64,000 nucleotides of DNA from an uncultured Verrucomicrobiota bacterium (GCA_937127435.1 CAKZLZ010000060.1:1-64000); one strand, 5' to 3'; positions 24,964 through 34,583 are shown, counted from the first letter of the stretch. Numbers and translations: made by a program. Notes: generated by a model from the letters alone, not told the origin.

Positions 24964-26415
24964 ATGAAACTACAAACGAAATTCACCACGGCCCTGCTTG
25001 CTGTTTTTTGCATCAATAGCGTGGCACAAGCTGCGCCGAAAATGGAAGAAGTCGCTGAACGCGCTTATTTATACGGGCTGCAACAAGCCATCTTTTATGG
25101 ACAACGCTGGACCTACACCCAGAACGACGACAAGGACAATATCGTTTATGCCGGTTTGAATCAGTTTTCCTGGGTACGTAAACAGATCACACCTGATTAT
25201 CCTGTGGTGACACCCAATGCGACCACTTTATATGGTGCGGGCTTTCTTGACCTGCGTGAAGGTCCGGTGGTAATCGAAGTGCCAGAAATCACGGATCGTT
25301 ATTTCAGTGTGCAGATTATGGATCCTTACGGAATTTTCCGGATGATTGTGGGTTCTCCCTTTAATGGCACCCGGGCACGGAAGTATATTTTGGTTCCCCC
25401 CAATTTTGACGGACATATCCCAGTTGATTTTCCAACCACCGACATTGTGCAATGGCCGTTTTACACAGCCTACGGCGTTGCCCGTATGGCCAATAAAACC
25501 GGATCCGATGCCGAGATTAAAATCATCAACGGTTACCAAGATCTGACCACGATTACCCCGCTTGCGGATTGGCTTGCTCATGGTAAAAAAGGCATTCCTC
25601 AGGCGGACCGGAAAATTGTGAAAGGGGATTACCTGATTCCTGACGGTTTGCCCGAATATCAGTTCGGCCAAGTGGATAAACAGACGGCCGAGCAATACTT
25701 CACCTTGCTCAGTATTATTCTGAATGATTCTACCATGCCGACGCTTGAGGATTCATTGATGGAAACCGAAATGCTCGAGCAATTGAAAGTGTTTAATATT
25801 GGTAAAGGTCTGACCTTTGACTGGGATACTTTGACCACGGAACAGCAAGCCGCATTGGAAGCCGGGTTCAAAGCCGGATTTGAAAGTGTGCGTAAAACGC
25901 TGAAAACCAACATGATCAATATGAACGGTTGGGGGGTTGTGCGTAATGACGGTGGATTCGAAACCCGCTGGATGGACCGTGCGATCATCGCTGACGCCGC
26001 CTGGGCCGCGCCGGATAAGAATATTTCACATGGGGGAGCTTTCCTGTTCACCGATTCGGAGGGACAACCCTTCAGTGGTAAAAACAAATATACCATCACC
26101 TTCGATATGGAAGATTTGCCACCGGTAACGCAGTTCTGGTCTATCCCGATCTATGATAGCAATGGCTATTTCGTGGCCAATGAAATCAGCCGCTACACCG
26201 TCAACAGCTTCATGTTGGAGTCCGGAGAGTTAACTCCCAAAGACGGAAAACTGGTGATTTATATCCAGACCGAAAAACCCACGGATCCGGAACAGGCCAA
26301 GAATTGGCTGCCGGCACCTCCGGAAGGCTTCCGTTTCACCTCCCGTTATTATGGGCCCTATGCGCCGTTAACCGACGGGACCTATAAAATGCCTAAAGTC
26401 GTAAAAGTACAATAA
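24964..26415 (+). CDS. DUF1254/DUF1214 domain periplasmic protein, divergent copy
   Basis: 483 residues from the ATG at 24964, which follows AAGGA. Upstream GTG and ATG codons are less likely. The signal peptide ends AQA. The DUF1254 motifs are TPNATTLYGAGFLDL and EITDRYFSVQIMDPYG. The DUF1214 half has TQFWSIPIYDSNGYF and ends with RYYGPYAPL. It is clearly a different subfamily from its neighbours, which suggests an old division of labour and not a recent duplication. It is 66 bp from the first copy and 22 bp from the third. Confidence 0.85.
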   Translation: MKLQTKFTTALLAVFCINSVAQAAPKMEEVAERAYLYGLQQAIFYGQRWTYTQNDDKDNIVYAGLNQFSWVRKQITPDYPVVTPNATTLYGAGFLDLREGPVVIEVPEITDRYFSVQIMDPYGIFRMIVGSPFNGTRARKYILVPPNFDGHIPVDFPTTDIVQWPFYTAYGVARMANKTGSDAEIKIINGYQDLTTITPLADWLAHGKKGIPQADRKIVKGDYLIPDGLPEYQFGQVDKQTAEQYFTLLSIILNDSTMPTLEDSLMETEMLEQLKVFNIGKGLTFDWDTLTTEQQAALEAGFKAGFESVRKTLKTNMINMNGWGVVRNDGGFETRWMDRAIIADAAWAAPDKNISHGGAFLFTDSEGQPFSGKNKYTITFDMEDLPPVTQFWSIPIYDSNGYFVANEISRYTVNSFMLESGELTPKDGKLVIYIQTEKPTDPEQAKNWLPAPPEGFRFTSRYYGPYAPLTDGTYKMPKVVKVQ

Positions 26416-26437
26416 CACCCCGTCAGAGATTTCACCC

Positions 26438-27949
26438 ATGAAACAAAAAGTTACACATACTGTGATGCTCGCTTTGGCGGGAATCAGCCTGTCAGGGTTG
26501 ACCGTCGCCCAAGCCGAGGTTTCGCAAGAAACCCTCGATTCCATCTCTATTCCCGACAAGGTGGAGAGCACCATCGGCACTCTCGCGTTTTTCGACGGGG
26601 TGCCGAGCAATGAAACCATTGATGCGCTTTATGACAATCTTGACCGCAGTCGCGGTCTGCAGGTCTATCTCGACAATATGGCGGGCGTTTCGATTAATGC
26701 GGTGCTCGACGGGTTGGAGAAAGCCGGTGCGGATGCCACCCATAAGGTTGCGGTGTTTGAGCAATTGATGGATTCACAAACCTTGGTGGTCACCGCCAAT
26801 ACCTCAACCCTCTATGCCTATTCAGGAACCAATCTGGATAAGGATGGACCTACCGTAATTGAAGTGCCGCCGGGAATGCTCGGATTTCTTGATGACGGCT
26901 GGCAGCGTTTTGTGGGAAATATCGGTGTCACCGGTCCCGACAAAGGGAAGGGGGGCAAGTATTTGGTACTGCCTCCCGGTTATGAAGGGGATGTGCCTGA
27001 AGGTTATTTCCTGCTTAAACCCCAGACCTACCGCAACTTTTTGTTTTTGCGCGGTTCGATCAAGGACGGTCTCAAACCCGCGGTGGATAACCTGGCGCAG
27101 GGACTCAAAATTTACCCCTTAAAAGATGCCGGAAATCCTGTCGCCACAGAATTAATCAACATGTCAGGCAAAGCCTTCAACACGGTTTTTCCGAATGACA
27201 TGGGGTACTTTAAAATTTTGGACGAAATGATTCAACGTGAGCCCGTCGCGGCAATTGGTCCGGAAGTCCGTGGAGCCATTGCTTCGATCGGAATTGTCAA
27301 AGGCAAGCCCTTTGCCCCTGACGCGCGGATGCAAAAACTTTTGCTTGAGGCGGGAACGCTGGGGAATGCCACCTCGCGTGCTATCACCTATCAACCGCGC
27401 ATCGACGGGGTGGCGATTTACCCGGATACGGACAGTGTCTGGGCAATGGCTTATGCAAACAAGAATACCTCCTTTGAGGCGGATGGTGCCATGAATCATG
27501 ATGCCCGGGTCTTGTTCGCGTTTAATGCAGGCGGGGTCACCCCGGCCATGGCGGTAACGGTGGCAGGTGCAGGTTCCGATTATGCCCTGGCAATGTTGGA
27601 TGCGAATAAAAAGCCCTTTGACGGTTCAAAAACTTATAAAGTGACCCTTCCTCCCGACGTGCCTGTAAACAACTTCTGGGCCTTCACGATGTATGACACC
27701 CAGACCCGTTCCCAGCTTCAGACCGGACAACAATTCCCGACGGTGGGAAGTTTGACCGAGGGCATGAAGAAAAATGCAGACGGTTCTTATGATGTGTACT
27801 TCGGCCCGAAAGCGCCGGAGGGACAGGCAGGGAACTGGTTGCAAACGGTGCCCGGTAAAAGCTGGTTCACGATTCTCCGTATGTACGGGCCCTTGGAGCC
27901 CTGGATCGACAAAACCTGGCGGCCCGGCGAAATCGAGTTGCTGAAATAA
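26438..27949 (+). CDS. DUF1254/DUF1214 domain periplasmic protein
   Basis: 503 residues, a paralog of the 23389 protein across its whole length: both share VESTIG, FFDGVPS, YDNLDR, PPGMLGFLDD, GKGGKYL, LPPGY, VPEGYF, AYANKNTSFEADG and ITYQPRI. The signal peptide ends AQA. It closes the cluster, followed by a strong intrinsic terminator 35 bp later. Divergence is mostly in residues 60-110. The function is unknown. Confidence 0.85.
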   Translation: MKQKVTHTVMLALAGISLSGLTVAQAEVSQETLDSISIPDKVESTIGTLAFFDGVPSNETIDALYDNLDRSRGLQVYLDNMAGVSINAVLDGLEKAGADATHKVAVFEQLMDSQTLVVTANTSTLYAYSGTNLDKDGPTVIEVPPGMLGFLDDGWQRFVGNIGVTGPDKGKGGKYLVLPPGYEGDVPEGYFLLKPQTYRNFLFLRGSIKDGLKPAVDNLAQGLKIYPLKDAGNPVATELINMSGKAFNTVFPNDMGYFKILDEMIQREPVAAIGPEVRGAIASIGIVKGKPFAPDARMQKLLLEAGTLGNATSRAITYQPRIDGVAIYPDTDSVWAMAYANKNTSFEADGAMNHDARVLFAFNAGGVTPAMAVTVAGAGSDYALAMLDANKKPFDGSKTYKVTLPPDVPVNNFWAFTMYDTQTRSQLQTGQQFPTVGSLTEGMKKNADGSYDVYFGPKAPEGQAGNWLQTVPGKSWFTILRMYGPLEPWIDKTWRPGEIELLK

Positions 27950-27983
27950 TCAGACTGCCGTTTCGCGATGCGAACGGACGTTG

Positions 27984-28019
27984 ACCTCCGGGCCCCGATG
28001 GGGCTTCGGAGGTTTTTTT
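27984..28019 (+). terminator. Intrinsic terminator of the DUF1254 cluster
   Basis: ACCTCCGGGCCCC pairs with GGGGCTTCGGAGGT across a GAT loop with one small bulge, followed by a run of seven T. It fits the end of a transcript that includes the barrel gene and three DUF1254 genes. Confidence 0.85.
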
Positions 28020-28072
28020 CTGGCGATCTCAAATAGAGCGTTTAGATGAGATTCTGATAAGGGGATTATAAA

Positions 28073-28426
28073 ATAAACAAACACCACAAAATAAATTATG
28101 TAGAGTTTCCCAGTCGGGATCTTGCCCTGACCAAGCGTTTCTTTGAGTCTTCCTTTGGATGGGCATTTGAAGATTACGGACCTGATTACAGTGCGTTTTC
28201 CAATGAAGGGTTGGATGGAGGCTTTTTTACTTCCGATCAAGTCTCGTCGACAAAAGCCGGTGCGGGGCTGATTGTTTTTTACAGTGGGCACCTGGAAGCC
28301 ACGCAACAATCGATTGAGGATGCAGGGGGTAAAATTATCAAAGAAATTTTCCCCTTTCCCGGAGGACGCCGGTTTCATTTTACAGAACCGGGTGGCAATG
28401 AATTTGCAGTCTGGTCTGATAAATAG
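28073..28426 (+). CDS. VOC-fold (glyoxalase/bleomycin-resistance-like) protein with apparent ATA start
   Basis: The open frame runs from a stop at 28058 and reads a complete VOC domain of about 117 residues: NKHHKINYVEFPSRDLA, FFESSFGWAFEDYGPDY, FYSGHLEATQQSI, GGRRFHFTEPGGNEFAVW. The next in-frame ATG (28211) would cut off the first beta-alpha unit. At the expected start there is ATA (28073), 8 bp behind AAGGGG, instead of ATG. Either the start is a rare ATA or a point mutation has made this a recent pseudogene. Substrate is unknown. It stands alone. Confidence 0.7.
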   Translation: MNKHHKINYVEFPSRDLALTKRFFESSFGWAFEDYGPDYSAFSNEGLDGGFFTSDQVSSTKAGAGLIVFYSGHLEATQQSIEDAGGKIIKEIFPFPGGRRFHFTEPGGNEFAVWSDK

Positions 28427-28449
28427 GGGGGGCGTAAAGAATCGGCTGA

Positions 28450-28500
28450 CCCCATCCTTTTTAGGGAGAGCAAGTTGCCAAGCAAAAAAAATGGGATGGG
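28450..28500. terminator. Hairpin with A/T-rich stem base after the VOC gene
   Basis: CCCATCC (28451) pairs with GGATGGG (28494), extended by T-rich and A-rich flanks inside the stem. This could be a bidirectional terminator. Apart from this and the inverted repeat at 28641, nothing is seen in 28427-28756. Confidence 0.4.
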
Positions 28501-28640
28501 CCATCGATCCCGCCATCCATGTATGCGTCCTGAAATTCGAAAGAATCGCGTTAACTCCTACGCTCTCTATAGCTTCATTCTATGACAATACTGTTGGTTT
28601 ATAACAAAAGTTCAATATGAATGATTTTTGCATTTGACCT

Positions 28641-28671
28641 GAACCCATTCTTGGGATTAAAGAATAGGTTC
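28641..28671. promoter_or_regulatory. 12 bp inverted repeat upstream of the act-cox operon
   Basis: GAACCCATTCTT and AAGAATAGGTTC form inverted arms with one mismatch across a GGGATTA loop, 86 bp before the actA start. With no T run it looks more like an operator or attenuator than a terminator. It could bind a dimeric regulator of the respiratory operon. Confidence 0.45.
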
Positions 28672-28756
28672 ACAAAAAGTGAAATTTTTAACGATTGCGG
28701 GCGGTATTCTTCGTTGACTGAAGGTATATCGCTTTAAATCAACCCCTTCGACGCCT

Positions 28757-29419
28757 ATGTCATCGCAACTTTTTACATCGAAACACAACACGCTCGCGCG
28801 GCTTACTCTATTGCTCTTTGTAGCTGGAGGTGCTGGTTTTTTAGGGTTTATGGATATGCTTCACCGCTCTCCCTATGTGCGCTATACCAAAGTACGCCGT
28901 GAGCAGCCCATTCCCTTTAGTCACAAACATCACACCAGTCTGGGTATTGATTGCCGCTACTGTCACACTTCGGTGGAAAAAAGCAGTTTTGCGAACATTC
29001 CGCCCACGCAGACTTGTATGAACTGTCACAACATCATGTGGAATGATTCCCCCATGTTGGAGAAGGTGCGTGAAAGCTATGCGAATGATGAATCTATTGA
29101 ATGGACCCGGGTTCATGATTTGCCTGATTTTGTATATTTTAACCATTCCATTCACGTCAATAACGGGATTGGCTGTGCGACCTGTCATGGCCGGGTGGAT
29201 CAGATGCCGCTGATGTGGCGTGAAAAACCTTTGTTTATGAAATGGTGTCTGGAATGTCACCGGGATCCGTCGCAGTTTGTGCGTCCGGACGATAAAATTT
29301 TCGATATGGCCTTTGATCCGAAAAGCCAAAGCCAGGAAGAGCGTGATGCTCTGGTGGAAAGCTACGGAATCGACACTGCCAATCAACGCCTTACCAACTG
29401 CTCAATTTGTCACCGATAA
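28757..29419 (+). CDS. actA: Alternative complex III subunit ActA, pentaheme cytochrome c
   Basis: 220 residues with an N-terminal transmembrane helix (~14-34) and five C-x-x-C-H heme motifs (CRYCH, CMNCH, CATCH, CLECH, CSICH). Alternative complex III oxidises menaquinol or ubiquinol and replaces cytochrome bc1. The ActA pentaheme protein relays electrons at the periplasmic face. It is the first gene of a 13-gene run and its stop overlaps the actB start (TAATG). No clear Shine-Dalgarno precedes the ATG. Confidence 0.93.
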   Translation: MSSQLFTSKHNTLARLTLLLFVAGGAGFLGFMDMLHRSPYVRYTKVRREQPIPFSHKHHTSLGIDCRYCHTSVEKSSFANIPPTQTCMNCHNIMWNDSPMLEKVRESYANDESIEWTRVHDLPDFVYFNHSIHVNNGIGCATCHGRVDQMPLMWREKPLFMKWCLECHRDPSQFVRPDDKIFDMAFDPKSQSQEERDALVESYGIDTANQRLTNCSICHR

Positions 29420-32400
29420 TGAATACGGACACCCCTACATCTTTTGGCGATCAGAACGGAATCCTCGACTTGCGCAGTATGCGTGAGGTGATGAAACAGG
29501 ACTGGGAGCAACGCGACCGTCGTATGTACTCCAGTTATTTGGATCGCGACGCCACCCAACTTCCGACTCCGGCGCCTTCCGCCCGCGAAGAGGACACTGA
29601 ATCCGGCGTAAACCGCCGCAGCTTCATGAAATTGATGGGGGGCAGTGCCGCATTGGCCGGTTTGGCCGCCTGTACGCGTCAACCCAAAGAACTGATTGTT
29701 CCTTACGTAAAGGCGCCCGAAGAAATTATTCCCGGCAAACCGCTTTTCTATGCCACCACCCGCATGTTTGGTGGATATGCACAGGGGATCATGGTTGAGT
29801 CCCATATGGGCCGTCCCACCAAAGTGGAAGGCAACCCCCTGCATCCCGCATCTCTCGGCGGAACTGACACCTTTTCCCAGGCTTCGGTTCTGGATCTCTA
29901 CGATCCCGACCGCATGCCGGGTCACCGCAAAGCGGGAATCCCCAGTGATTTTAAGACCTTCACCAAAGAATTACAGGAAGCCATTGCGAAAACGCCATCC
30001 GGTAAAGGATTGCGGGTATTGCTTCCACACAGTTCTTCGATCACCGAAAAACGTTTGTGTGAAAAACTTTTGGAAAACCTGCCAGAAGCGCAGATTCACG
30101 TTTTTGATCCGGTAAGTGCCGAAAATGAAGCGTTGGGTCTGGAAAAACTCTTCGGCAAGCCCATGCAGTCCGTACTGCACCTGGACAAAGCCGATGTGGT
30201 GGTGAGTTTCGATAGTGACTTTATGGGATGGAGTCCCGCCAAAGTTCGTTACGCCAAAGATTTCTCTTCCCGCCGCCGCATTGTAGACGGTGCAGAGCGC
30301 AACCGTTTCTACGCGGTAGAATCCACCTTTTCGGTCACCGGATCCAATGCGGATGACCGCTTGCCGGTTCGCGCCGGACGGGTCGAAGGCATTGCCCGCG
30401 CGGTGGCTGTCGGACTGGGAATGCAAACCGCAGCCCCCGAATTGAATGAACGGGAAGTGGCATTTGTGAAAGCCATGGTTTCCGATCTGAAAAAGGCCGG
30501 GAAAAACGCTTTGGTTACGGTGGGACCCCACCAATCCGCCACTTTGCACGCTTTAGGAAATTTGATCAATGTCCAATTGGCGGCCGTGGGCAATACGGTT
30601 GAATTTATTGAGCCGCAACTCAACGGACCTGTAAAAGTCCAGGAAGATTTCATGAACCTCGTGCGCGATATGCATGACGGTGAAGTGAAAGTACTGGCCA
30701 TGCTGGATGTAAATCCTTTGTACAATGCGCCGTTGACCCTGCGCTTTGAAAAAGCCCTTGAAAATGTCGCTTTCAGTTTCCAGTCCGGTCAACTCTTTGA
30801 CGAGACGGCAATGAAATGCAGCTGGGCGCTTTCCGGTACCCATTATCTCGAAACCTGGTCGGATATGGCGGCTTTCGATGGTACGCTTTCTATTGCCCAG
30901 CCCTTGATTGCCCCTCTTTACGAAAGCAAAAGTTCTTTGGAACTGCTTTCCGTGCTTGCAGGCGAAGAAATGACCGCCTTCGAATTGGTGCAGGATACCT
31001 GGAAGACCCGCACCGGTTTGGCGGACGACGAAGACGGATTTAACCGGTTTTGGCGTACCTCTTTGCATGACGGCTTTATTAAAGGTTCCGCTTCTAAACC
31101 CTGGAAAGGACTGAAAGCCAAATCAGACGTGCTTTCCGAAGCGTTTGAAGATCCGCAATCTGATTTTGGACTCGAAGTGGTCTTCCAACCCGATGCCCGG
31201 GTGTGGGACGGTCAATTTGCCAACAATCCCTGGTTGCAGGAAATGCCGGCCCCGATCAGCACTCTGACTTGGGATACCGTGTTCACGATTTCACCGAAAA
31301 CCGCGAAAAAATACAAAATTCGTTTAACCAACGAAGGCGTGCAGAAGCGGACGGTGGTAAAACCCAAAGTACAGATTATCGAATTGAATGTCGATAAACG
31401 CACTTTGCAAGGCCCGGTTTTGGTCATTCCCGGACATCCCGATGACACGGTGATGGTGACCTTGGGTGGTGGACGCCAGGTTGGTAAAGTTGCCAAAGGG
31501 GTGGGCTACAATGCCGCCGCCCTCCGTACCGCAGCCGATCCGTGGATTCAACAGGGTGCAACCGTGTTGGAACTGAACCGTTATCAGGAATTGGCGTTGA
31601 CCCAGGATCATTTCCCCCTGCAGGCCGATGGCCGGTCCCTCATTCGCGAAGCGGGCCTGGATCAGTACAAACAAGTACCGGATTTCCCCACGCAAATGGT
31701 GCATCAATTTTCCAAGAAGCTCACCTTGTATCCCGAATGGGATTACAGCAAAGGTCTGCAGTGGGGGATGGTGATCGATCTCAATACCTGTATCGGCTGT
31801 AATGCCTGTATGGTGGCCTGTCAGGCGGAAAACAATATTCCGACCGTAGGCAAAGACGAGGTCATGAACGGCCGCGAAATGAATTGGATCCGGGTGGATC
31901 GTTATTTTGAGGAACTCGACAATGGCGAAACCCGCTTGCACGTGATGCCCATGGCTTGTGTGCACTGCGAAAACGCGCCCTGTGAAACGGTTTGTCCGGT
32001 AGGGGCGACCATGCACAGTTCGGAAGGTTTAAACATGATGGTGTACAACCGTTGTGTGGGAACCCGTTACTGCGCCAACAACTGTCCGTACAAAGTCCGC
32101 CGCTTCAATTTCTTTAAATACACCGACGAAGAAACCGAGAGCATCAAGTTGCAACGCAACCCGGATGTGACCGTTCGTTTGCGCGGAGTCATGGAAAAAT
32201 GTACCTACTGTGTGCAACGTCTGAATCTGGCCCGGATCGATTCCAAAGTAAACGACCGTACTTTCAAGGATGGCGATGTGGTCACCGCCTGTCAGCAGGC
32301 CTGTCCCACGGAAGCGATTACCTTTGGTAACATTATTGATCCTAACAGCAAAGTCGCGAAGCTGAAAGCTTCCGGATTAAACTACACGATTTTGGAACCG

Positions 32401-32607
32401 CTCAATACCCGGGCGCGCACAAGTTTCATTGGAAAAGTGCGCAACCCGAATCCCGAGTTGGAACCGAGTATTTTGAAACCGCTGACCTTCAAGCACGGTC
32501 CCGGAGGGGAGCATGGTGAACATGCCGCACCCGAAGGACATGGGGCTCCTCACGGAAGTGAGAAAACCCCTGAAGGAAAACCTTACCCTGAAATGAAAGG
32601 GCACTGA
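29419..32607 (+). CDS. actB: Alternative complex III subunit ActB, molybdopterin-like/iron-sulfur protein
   Basis: 1062 residues from the ATG at 29419, which shares one base with the actA stop. A TAT-like motif RRSFMK (R66-R67) leads into a lipobox-like LAAC (Cys85), as in other ActB proteins. The first ~750 residues resemble a molybdopterin oxidoreductase that in this family lacks the cofactor. The last ~280 are the iron-sulfur part: CIGCNACMVAC (from Cys791), CVHCENAPCETVCPVGA, CVGTRYCANNCPYK, and CTYC to CQQACPTEA, which give binding sites for about four clusters. It sits in the periplasm and takes electrons from ActC. A His-rich C-terminal tail follows (GGEHGEHAAPEGHGA). Confidence 0.93.
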   Translation: MNTDTPTSFGDQNGILDLRSMREVMKQDWEQRDRRMYSSYLDRDATQLPTPAPSAREEDTESGVNRRSFMKLMGGSAALAGLAACTRQPKELIVPYVKAPEEIIPGKPLFYATTRMFGGYAQGIMVESHMGRPTKVEGNPLHPASLGGTDTFSQASVLDLYDPDRMPGHRKAGIPSDFKTFTKELQEAIAKTPSGKGLRVLLPHSSSITEKRLCEKLLENLPEAQIHVFDPVSAENEALGLEKLFGKPMQSVLHLDKADVVVSFDSDFMGWSPAKVRYAKDFSSRRRIVDGAERNRFYAVESTFSVTGSNADDRLPVRAGRVEGIARAVAVGLGMQTAAPELNEREVAFVKAMVSDLKKAGKNALVTVGPHQSATLHALGNLINVQLAAVGNTVEFIEPQLNGPVKVQEDFMNLVRDMHDGEVKVLAMLDVNPLYNAPLTLRFEKALENVAFSFQSGQLFDETAMKCSWALSGTHYLETWSDMAAFDGTLSIAQPLIAPLYESKSSLELLSVLAGEEMTAFELVQDTWKTRTGLADDEDGFNRFWRTSLHDGFIKGSASKPWKGLKAKSDVLSEAFEDPQSDFGLEVVFQPDARVWDGQFANNPWLQEMPAPISTLTWDTVFTISPKTAKKYKIRLTNEGVQKRTVVKPKVQIIELNVDKRTLQGPVLVIPGHPDDTVMVTLGGGRQVGKVAKGVGYNAAALRTAADPWIQQGATVLELNRYQELALTQDHFPLQADGRSLIREAGLDQYKQVPDFPTQMVHQFSKKLTLYPEWDYSKGLQWGMVIDLNTCIGCNACMVACQAENNIPTVGKDEVMNGREMNWIRVDRYFEELDNGETRLHVMPMACVHCENAPCETVCPVGATMHSSEGLNMMVYNRCVGTRYCANNCPYKVRRFNFFKYTDEETESIKLQRNPDVTVRLRGVMEKCTYCVQRLNLARIDSKVNDRTFKDGDVVTACQQACPTEAITFGNIIDPNSKVAKLKASGLNYTILEPLNTRARTSFIGKVRNPNPELEPSILKPLTFKHGPGGEHGEHAAPEGHGAPHGSEKTPEGKPYPEMKGH

Positions 32608-32627
32608 TTTTTGGAGAAATTTGAATT

Positions 32628-34010
32628 ATGTCCAATGAAGTAAAAAGAGATCCGGACGGGCAGTTGCCCTTCATCAGCGGTCATTCCCTGTCCTCGGTCA
32701 GTGAAAAGATTTCTGATGTTACCACCTTGCCTATCAAAAAGATGCCCAAGTTTTGGTACGGGGGCATGTTCCTCGGACTTACCGTGGTGCAACTTTTGTT
32801 TTTCGCTATTTTCGTACTGGTTACCCGGGGAACGGGGATCTGGGGACTCAACAACCCGGTAGGGTGGGGGTTTGCGATTATTAACTTTGTATGGTGGATT
32901 GGAATTGGTCATGCCGGTACCCTGATTTCGGCGATTCTTTTCCTATTCCAACAGGACTGGCGGATGTCGATCGCCCGGTTTGCAGAAGCCATGACGCTGT
33001 TTGCGGTGGTTTGTGCGGGACTGTTCCCGCTCTTGCACGTGGGCCGTCCCTGGCTGGTTTATTGGTTGTTTCCTTACCCGAATACTTTGGGTATGTGGCC
33101 GCAGTTCCGATCTCCCCTGTTGTGGGACGTGTTCGCGGTATCCACGTACGCCACGGTATCGATCATGTTCTGGTTCACCGGTCTGGTTCCCGATTTGGCG
33201 ACCATGCGGGCGAAAACCGATTTGGTATGGGCCAAGAAAATTTATCACGGCATGTCTCTCGGCTGGACCGGTGCGGCCCGTCACTGGCACCGCTACGAAA
33301 TTGCTTATTTGCTGCTGGCCGGTTTGGCCACGCCCCTGGTGCTTTCCGTACACTCTATCGTATCCTTGGACTTTGCGGTTTCAAACGAACCCGGATGGCA
33401 CACCACCATTTTCCCGCCCTACTTTGTGGCCGGAGCGATTTTCGCCGGTTTTGCGATGGTACTGACCTTTATGATCCCGGTACGCGCCATTTACGGCATG
33501 AAAGATCTGCTCACTGAACGTCACATGAACAACATGTGCAAAGTGATGCTGTTCTCCGGTCTGATTGTGGCCTACGGATATGCCATGGAGATTTTCTTCG
33601 GCTGGTATTCCGGCTCTCCTTTTGAACGTTTTATGGTGCTCAACCGTGCGGACGGACCTTATGCCCCCAGTTACTGGGCCCTGATCCTCTGTAATGTGAT
33701 GGTGCCGCAGTTGCTGTGGAGTTACAAAATCCGGACCAATCCGATCATGGTGTTTATCATCTGTCAGTTCATCTCGGTAGGGATGTGGCTGGAACGTTTC
33801 GTGATTGTGATTATTTCCCTGCACCGTGACTATCTGGATTCCAGTTGGGCCATGTACGCCGGTACCCGTTGGGACTGGGCCATGTACATTGGAACCATGG
33901 GTCTTTTCCTCACCCTGGTCTTTATTTTCATCCGTACCCTGCCGATTGTGGCGATCTTTGAAATGCGCGAATTGGTGCACAAAGAAGAACACAAAGAGGA
34001 CTCTCATTAA
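32628..34010 (+). CDS. actC: Alternative complex III subunit ActC, NrfD-like integral membrane protein
   Basis: 460 residues with about ten transmembrane helices of the NrfD/PsrC type. ActC holds a quinol-binding site and passes electrons to ActB. The N-terminal cytoplasmic ~40 residues precede the first helix (FWYGGMFLGLTVVQLLFF). Motifs such as WIGIGHAGTLISA, HVGRPWLVYW and HSIVSLDFAVS are typical. GGAG lies before the ATG. It is followed 11 bp later by actD. Confidence 0.93.
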   Translation: MSNEVKRDPDGQLPFISGHSLSSVSEKISDVTTLPIKKMPKFWYGGMFLGLTVVQLLFFAIFVLVTRGTGIWGLNNPVGWGFAIINFVWWIGIGHAGTLISAILFLFQQDWRMSIARFAEAMTLFAVVCAGLFPLLHVGRPWLVYWLFPYPNTLGMWPQFRSPLLWDVFAVSTYATVSIMFWFTGLVPDLATMRAKTDLVWAKKIYHGMSLGWTGAARHWHRYEIAYLLLAGLATPLVLSVHSIVSLDFAVSNEPGWHTTIFPPYFVAGAIFAGFAMVLTFMIPVRAIYGMKDLLTERHMNNMCKVMLFSGLIVAYGYAMEIFFGWYSGSPFERFMVLNRADGPYAPSYWALILCNVMVPQLLWSYKIRTNPIMVFIICQFISVGMWLERFVIVIISLHRDYLDSSWAMYAGTRWDWAMYIGTMGLFLTLVFIFIRTLPIVAIFEMRELVHKEEHKEDSH

Positions 34011-34021
34011 GGGCTCAGAAC

Positions 34022-34570
34022 ATGTTTAACGCAAAAAAAATTCAAACCTACGGCGTAGTTGCCGAGTTCTCCAGCAGCGACACCATTTTGGAAGTGGCGA
34101 CCAAAGCCCATGAAGCCGGTTACCGGATCATGGAGGCCTACAGCCCCGTTCCGGTTCACGGACTGGACGAAGCTTTGGGCCGTAAACGCAGTATTCTTCC
34201 CTGGCTGGTTTTCGGCGGCGGTACCTTCGGTTGCCTCGGCGGCCTGTTCATGCAATACTGGATGGCGGCAGTCAATTATCCCTGGAATGTGGGTGGACGT
34301 CCGACCTTCAGTTGGCCGGCCTTTATTCCGGTAACTTTCGAGCTGACCATTCTTTGTTCCGCATTGACCACGGTGATCGGCATGTTCGCTTTAAACGGAC
34401 TTCCCCGCCCGCATCACCCGATTTTCAATACCCCGAATTTCGACCGTTCTACTCTTGATCATTATTTCATTTGCATTGAAGCAAAAGATCCCAAATTTGA
34501 TGAACAGGATGTGACCGCATTTCTAAACGAATTCAAACCTGAAGCCGTAAACACCATCACTGATGCCTGA
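34022..34570 (+). CDS. actD: Alternative complex III subunit ActD (DUF3341)
   Basis: 182 residues. A cytoplasmic N-terminal domain (YGVVAEFSSSDTILEVATKA, as in DUF3341) precedes two transmembrane helices (~60-80 and ~98-120). ActD is a structural membrane subunit of ACIII. It ends in a short cytoplasmic domain with EAKDPKFDEQDV. Its stop codon lies just before the actE start region. Confidence 0.9.
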   Translation: MFNAKKIQTYGVVAEFSSSDTILEVATKAHEAGYRIMEAYSPVPVHGLDEALGRKRSILPWLVFGGGTFGCLGGLFMQYWMAAVNYPWNVGGRPTFSWPAFIPVTFELTILCSALTTVIGMFALNGLPRPHHPIFNTPNFDRSTLDHYFICIEAKDPKFDEQDVTAFLNEFKPEAVNTITDA

Positions 34571-34583
34571 ACGGAATCCAAAC

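Noticed and set aside
29407-29418. Earlier TTG start for ActB
   Set aside because: It would lie within actA. The ATG at 29419 overlapping the actA stop is the usual coupling pattern in this operon.
30092-31121. Antisense frames within actB
   Set aside because: Frames opposite a conserved 1062-residue protein, without domains or ribosome sites.
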